Positions 6,988-9,602 of a stretch of DNA of 9,602 bases are shown piece after piece. Location: positions 2,271 through 11,872 of the forward strand of contig PMJN01000429.1 of the NCBI GenBank assembly GCA_003157445.1. The letters are read 5' to 3'. The position numbers were made by a program, and so were the translations under genes. How positions within the stretch are numbered: the stretch's first letter is position 1; each line of letters starts with the position of its first letter. The notes under the pieces are model-generated. The model was given only the letters and a program-made list of their open reading frames with translations. It ran no database searches and had not been told where the DNA came from. The DNA is from Micrococcales bacterium (GTDB lineage Bacteria; Actinomycetota; Actinomycetes; Actinomycetales; Dermatophilaceae).

Positions 6988-7272
6988 GTGCGCCACTTCA
7001 GTGCAGCGCTGGGAGGACCAGTGGACTTTCAGTTGGTGTGACTCACGCCGTGGCCAGCGAAGGGTCTTCAGGCGCGCTGGGTGAGGCAATGCCGATCCGG
7101 CGCCCGATGCAGGACCGCTTCATCACGGGTGCGCAGCCCACCGGGATGCCCATCGGGAATTACACCTGGCGGTGATCGCCTCCCAGGTGGCCACGACTTG
7201 GACGTCGGCGCTGAGCACTGGTTGGTCAAATAGCTCACGGGAAGAAAGGTCGACACATCCGTGGACGGCGGT
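6965..7272. other. Gap between convergent xerC and aminotransferase genes
   Basis: About 310 bases without a confirmed gene. On the plus strand it contains a plausible promoter, a strong ribosome binding site and short overlapping frames (see separate entries). No clear factor-independent terminator for xerC or for the aminotransferase gene was seen. Confidence 0.5.
7021..7175 (+). other. Short coupled frames behind a strong RBS, possible gene remnant
   Basis: GGGAGGA (7011-7017) precedes GTG 7021, which opens a six-codon frame (VDFQLV) ending in TGA 7039-7041. A second frame begins at GTG 7038, overlapping by GTGA, and runs 45 codons to TGA 7173-7175. Its last part reads MQDRFITGAQPTGMPIGNY. 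From memory, the Q-P-x-G/S-M-P-I-x-x-Y pattern resembles the start of actinobacterial 2-isopropylmalate synthase (LeuA), and in another frame a T-W pair follows at roughly the expected spacing. This could be the broken 5' end of a gene, a small protein, or chance. I do not assign a function. Confidence 0.22.
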
Positions 7273-8436
7273 TCAGCGCGCTGCTAGCGCGGCGAGTCGG
7301 GCGACCGCCTCGTTCAGAACCGTGGGGTGTTTGCAAAACGCAAAGCGCACCAGGGTCCGCGCTGCGTCCTTGTCATCGCAGAAGACGGACACCGGCACCC
7401 CGACTACTCCGCACAGCGCCGGCATCTGCCGGCAGAAGTCCAGCGCCTCGATGACCCCAAGGGGCGCAGCATCGGTGATCACGAAGTAGGTGGCCGCCGG
7501 GCGCGAGACCTCCAGTCCGGCAGCGGTGAGTCCTTCACACAGCAGGTCGCGCTTGGCTTGCAGACAGGACGCCGCCTCGCGGTAGGTGTCGTCGCCTAGG
7601 CCCAGCGCCACGGCTACCGCCGGCTGAAAGGGCCCGCTGGCCACGTAGGTCAGGAACTGCTTGACCGTGCGAGCCGCGGCGACGGCTTCGGGCGGACCAT
7701 GCAGCCATCCCACCTTCCAACCGGTAGCTGAGAACGTCTTGCCCGCCGATGAGATGGTGATGGTTCGCTCAGCCATAGCGGGCAGGGACGCCACTGGTAT
7801 ATGCGTAGAGCCGTCGAACACCAGGTGCTCGTACACCTCGTCGGAGACCACCCACGCGTCGTACTGCCGGGCGAGCGAGCAGATCAGGTCAAGTTCGGCC
7901 CGGCTGAACACCTTGCCGGTGGGATTGTGTGGAGAGTTCAGAAGGACTAGGCGGGTTCGCGAGGAGAACGCGGCCCGCAGGGAGGCCTCGTCGACGGCGA
8001 AGTCAGGAAACCGCAAGACGGAGGTACGCCTAATTCCGCCCGCCAGGGCGATCGTGGCGGCGTAGCAGTCGTAATACGGTTCAAAGGTCACAACTTCGTC
8101 GCCGGGCTCACACAGGGCCAGAATCACAGCGGCGATAGCCTCTGTGGCGCCCGCAGTGACCAGGACCTCATGGTCGGGGTCGACGGACAATCCGTAGAAC
8201 CGCCTCTGGTGTTCTGCGATGGCCAGTCGAAGCTCGGGCACACCAGCGCCGGGGGGATACTGGTTGCGCCCTGAGTTGATCGCATCGATGGCCGCGTCGA
8301 GCATCTCGCGCGGTCCGTCGGTGTCCGGGAATCCCTGCCCGAGGTTGATCGCGCCGGTGCTCAGCGCAAGCTCGCTCATCTCGGAGAAGATCGTGGTACC
8401 AAAGCCCAGCATTCGGGTAACAAGTGGATTTCCCAT
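7273..8436 (-). CDS. PLP-dependent class I/II aminotransferase, DapC/YbdL-like
   Basis: A 387-residue fold-type I aminotransferase, full length for the family. Landmarks: INLGQGFPD (30-38), NQYPPGAGVPELR (58-70), the cofactor-phosphate region VTAGATEAI (93-101), NSPHNPTG (167-174) with Asn171, SDEVYEHL (198-205) with Asp199 that pairs with the pyridine nitrogen, the Schiff-base Lys233 in SSAGKTFSATGWKVGW, and the carboxylate-binding Arg364 in LVRFAFCK. The pattern matches what I recall of the mycobacterial protein called N-succinyldiaminopimelate aminotransferase (DapC), and also the YbdL methionine/kynurenine aminotransferases; the sequence cannot decide the substrate. If DapC, it serves lysine and meso-diaminopimelate synthesis for peptidoglycan. 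The ATG at 8436 lacks a Shine-Dalgarno, and TATGAT (8455-8460) suggests a very short leader. It is divergent from rpsB and convergent with xerC. Confidence 0.88.
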   Translation of the reverse strand: MGNPLVTRMLGFGTTIFSEMSELALSTGAINLGQGFPDTDGPREMLDAAIDAINSGRNQYPPGAGVPELRLAIAEHQRRFYGLSVDPDHEVLVTAGATEAIAAVILALCEPGDEVVTFEPYYDCYAATIALAGGIRRTSVLRFPDFAVDEASLRAAFSSRTRLVLLNSPHNPTGKVFSRAELDLICSLARQYDAWVVSDEVYEHLVFDGSTHIPVASLPAMAERTITISSAGKTFSATGWKVGWLHGPPEAVAAARTVKQFLTYVASGPFQPAVAVALGLGDDTYREAASCLQAKRDLLCEGLTAAGLEVSRPAATYFVITDAAPLGVIEALDFCRQMPALCGVVGVPVSVFCDDKDAARTLVRFAFCKHPTVLNEAVARLAALAAR

Positions 8437-8454
8437 GTCCGGCAGGCTAGCCGT

Positions 8455-8460
8455 ATCATA
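8455..8460 (-). promoter_or_regulatory. -10 element of the aminotransferase gene
   Basis: TATGAT on the minus strand matches five of six bases of TATAAT and lies 18 bases before ATG 8436, predicting a leader of about 12 bases with no ribosome binding site. A second TANNNT match, TAGCCT at 8444-8449, ends seven bases before the ATG and would give a leaderless mRNA. No clear -35 is present. Confidence 0.4.
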
Positions 8461-8512
8461 AGCACACCACAGGTTTGCCTTCGCGCAGATCGGTGGAATT
8501 CGCGCGTCTACT

Positions 8513-8570
8513 CACCGTCGTAAGACGGGTGCGCACCACCGCAGTCCCGAGTTCTTCGGGCGGGGTGCGC
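8513..8570 (+). promoter_or_regulatory. Two adjacent stem-loops in the presumed rpsB 5' leader
   Basis: Stem-loop 1 pairs CCGTC (8515-8519) with GACGG (8524-8528) around GTAA, a GNRA-type tetraloop, and extends by two pairs past a bulged G. Stem-loop 2 begins at the next base: GCGCACC (8531-8537) pairs with GGTGCGC (8564-8570), then CCGC (8539-8542) with GCGG (8560-8563) past a bulged A, and CCGA (8547-8550) with TCGG (8556-8559) at the tip. No T-run follows. It lies 77 bases before rpsB. It may be an r-protein autoregulatory site, an attenuator, or a terminator for a transcript from the left; the transcription start is unknown. Confidence 0.45.
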
Positions 8571-8630
8571 TCGCAGACGCCAGGCACGAGGATGGCAATC
8601 CTGCCGGCCTTGTGGATAACTGGAACGAAC

Positions 8631-8639
8631 GAAAGCGAG
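8631..8639 (+). promoter_or_regulatory. Ribosome binding site of rpsB
   Basis: GAAAGCGAG resembles the full anti-SD complement GAAAGGAG with one inserted base. It lies eight bases before ATG 8648 and supports that start. Confidence 0.5.
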
Positions 8640-8647
8640 ACCACGGC

Positions 8648-9602
8648 ATGGCCGTCGTCACTATGCGTCAGCTCCTCGAGAGCGGCGTCCACTTCGGGCA
8701 CCAGACTCGTCGATGGAACCCCAAGATGAAGCGCTTCATCATGACCGAGCGCAATGGCATCTACATCATTGACCTGCAGCAGTCGCTGACCTATATCAAC
8801 GACGCGTACGAGTTCATCAAGGAGACCGTCGCGCACGGCGGCACCATCTTGTTCGTCGGCACCAAGAAGCAGGCACAGGAGCCGATCGCCGAGCAGGCGA
8901 CTCGGGTTGGCATGCCCTTTGTGACCTACCGCTGGCTTGGTGGAATGCTCACCAACTTTCAGACAGTCAGCAAGCGGCTGTCCCGGTTGAAGGAACTCGA
9001 AGAGGTCGACTTCACCGATGTAGCGGGTTCTGGGCGGACCAAGAAAGAGCTCCTCGTGATGAAGCGCGAGAAGATCAAGCTTGAGAAGACCCTCGGCGGC
9101 ATCCGGGACATGTCCAAGATTCCCTCGGCCGTGTGGATCGTCGACACCAAGAAGGAGCACCTCGCCGTCACGGAGGCGCGCAAGCTCAAGCTCCCGGTCA
9201 TCGCGATCCTGGACACCAACTGTGATCCTGACGAGGTCGACTTCAAGATTCCGGGCAACGACGACGCCATCCGCTCCGTAACCCTGCTCACCCGTGTTGT
9301 GGCCGATGCCGTTGCCGAGGGCCTGATGGCTCGTGCCGCAGCGCGTGGCGGCGGCACTGACGCTGGCGAGGACGGCGTCGTGGCCGTTGACGAGCCGATG
9401 GCTGAGTGGGAGCGCGAGCTGCTTGCTGGCGATGCCGCAAAGGTCGCTACTGCACCCGAGCACGCTGCTGCACCTGAGGCTGGCGCTGAAGCGCCTGCTG
9501 AGGCTGCGAGCGAAGCTGCTGTAGCTGAGGCTGCGAGCGAAGCTGCTGTAGTTGAGGCTGCGAGCGAAGCTGCTGTAGCTGAGACTCACGCTGAGGCTGC
9601 GA
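8648..9602 (+). CDS. rpsB: 30S ribosomal protein S2 (3' end outside window)
   Basis: The frame from ATG 8648 stays open to the right edge, giving 318 visible residues. The start [20 protein letters not shown] followed by RRWNPKM is the classic S2 N-terminus, and the second conserved block ([20 protein letters not shown], then [14 protein letters not shown]) lies at about 158-195. The core ends near residue 232 (LMARAAARG). S2 sits on the 30S subunit between head and body, helps position S1 where present and is needed for translation initiation. Beyond the core comes [10 protein letters not shown] and then a long Ala/Glu-rich tail with a nine-residue repeat. Escherichia coli S2 has 241 residues, so this protein is unusually long, although acidic Ala-rich tails occur in other actinobacteria. 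The family usually has tsf next, outside this window. A 377-codon open frame on the opposite strand is a shadow of this gene. Confidence 0.97.
   Translation, partial: MAVVTMRQLLESGVHFGHQTRRWNPKMKRFIMTERNGIYIIDLQQSLTYINDAYEFIKETVAHGGTILFVGTKKQAQEPIAEQATRVGMPFVTYRWLGGMLTNFQTVSKRLSRLKELEEVDFTDVAGSGRTKKELLVMKREKIKLEKTLGGIRDMSKIPSAVWIVDTKKEHLAVTEARKLKLPVIAILDTNCDPDEVDFKIPGNDDAIRSVTLLTRVVADAVAEGLMARAAARGGGTDAGEDGVVAVDEPMAEWERELLAGDAAKVATAPEHAAAPEAGAEAPAEAASEAAVAEAASEAAVVEAASEAAVAETHAEAA
9497..9577 (+). repeat. 27-base tandem repeat in the rpsB tail, three copies
   Basis: Units lie at 9497-9523, 9524-9550 and 9551-9577. The first two are identical and the third differs at one base (GCT to GTT). Each is nine codons long and in frame, encoding A-E-A-A-S-E-A-A-V, with Val as the first residue of the third. 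A diverged partial copy continues to the window edge. The near identity at DNA level, including synonymous positions, points to recent duplication by slippage or unequal recombination. Confidence 0.92.

Noticed and set aside
7068..7256. A 62-codon minus-strand frame between xerC and the aminotransferase gene
   Set aside because: It has no recognisable domain and low-complexity basic and proline content, so it is probably chance in GC-rich DNA.
7277..7291. A 6-bp hairpin, CGCGCT and AGCGCG, as a terminator
   Set aside because: It lies within the last codons of the aminotransferase gene, has a three-base loop and no T-run on either strand.
9497..9577. Direct repeats considered as a CRISPR array
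   Set aside because: The copies are contiguous without spacers, in frame with rpsB and encode a peptide repeat.
8456..9589. A 377-codon open frame on the minus strand with repeated SYSSFARSL
   Set aside because: It is the reverse complement of rpsB. The apparent protein repeat is only the reverse reading of the 27-base repeat in the S2 tail.

Overview
The window looks like a chromosomal segment from a high-GC Gram-positive bacterium (Actinomycetota). The clues are GC-rich codon third positions, an Ala/Glu-rich tail on ribosomal protein S2, a xerC-type recombinase close to rpsB, cell-wall-binding (CWB2) repeats, a DapC-like aminotransferase of the kind known in mycobacteria, GTG starts, and start sites that look leaderless. 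I could not place it more finely than phylum.

Layout, left to right. (1) 1-1089 (+) is the 3' part of a GGDEF-EAL cyclic-di-GMP enzyme that enters from the left edge. (2) 1091-1854 (-) is a decayed IS5-family transposase carrying several frameshifts and an in-frame stop. (3) 2092-2373 (-) is a small HesB/IscA-fold protein with no cysteines. (4) 2767-4960 (-) is a two-gene ABC exporter operon, ATPase then permease, of the NatA/NatB (YhaQ/YhaP) type. Its first gene probably makes a leaderless mRNA. (5) 4961-5359 has no convincing gene but holds a short open frame that may be a gene tail. (6) 5360 to about 5948 (-) is the broken C-terminal remnant of a CWB2-repeat surface protein, directly upstream of xerC. 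(7) 5996-6964 (+) is an intact XerC-type tyrosine recombinase. (8) 6965-7272 has no confirmed gene, but holds promoter- and RBS-like signals and a 45-codon frame that may be a gene remnant. (9) 7273-8436 (-) is a PLP-dependent aminotransferase resembling DapC/YbdL. (10) 8437-8647 is a divergent intergenic region with two adjacent stem-loops. (11) 8648 to the right edge (+) is rpsB, with a tandemly repeated tail.

The genes do not form one pathway. The housekeeping anchor is xerC-rpsB, and the aminotransferase lies between the two in reverse orientation. The left half shows past rearrangement: two pseudogenes, an IS scar and long non-coding stretches. Within the window, the intact genes read through without lesions while the two remnants carry several each, so the breaks look like biological decay rather than sequencing error. 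I see no clear novel multi-gene system. The best leads are the structured rpsB leader, the cysteine-free HesB protein, the decayed surface-protein gene at xerC and the possible gene remnant at 7021-7175.
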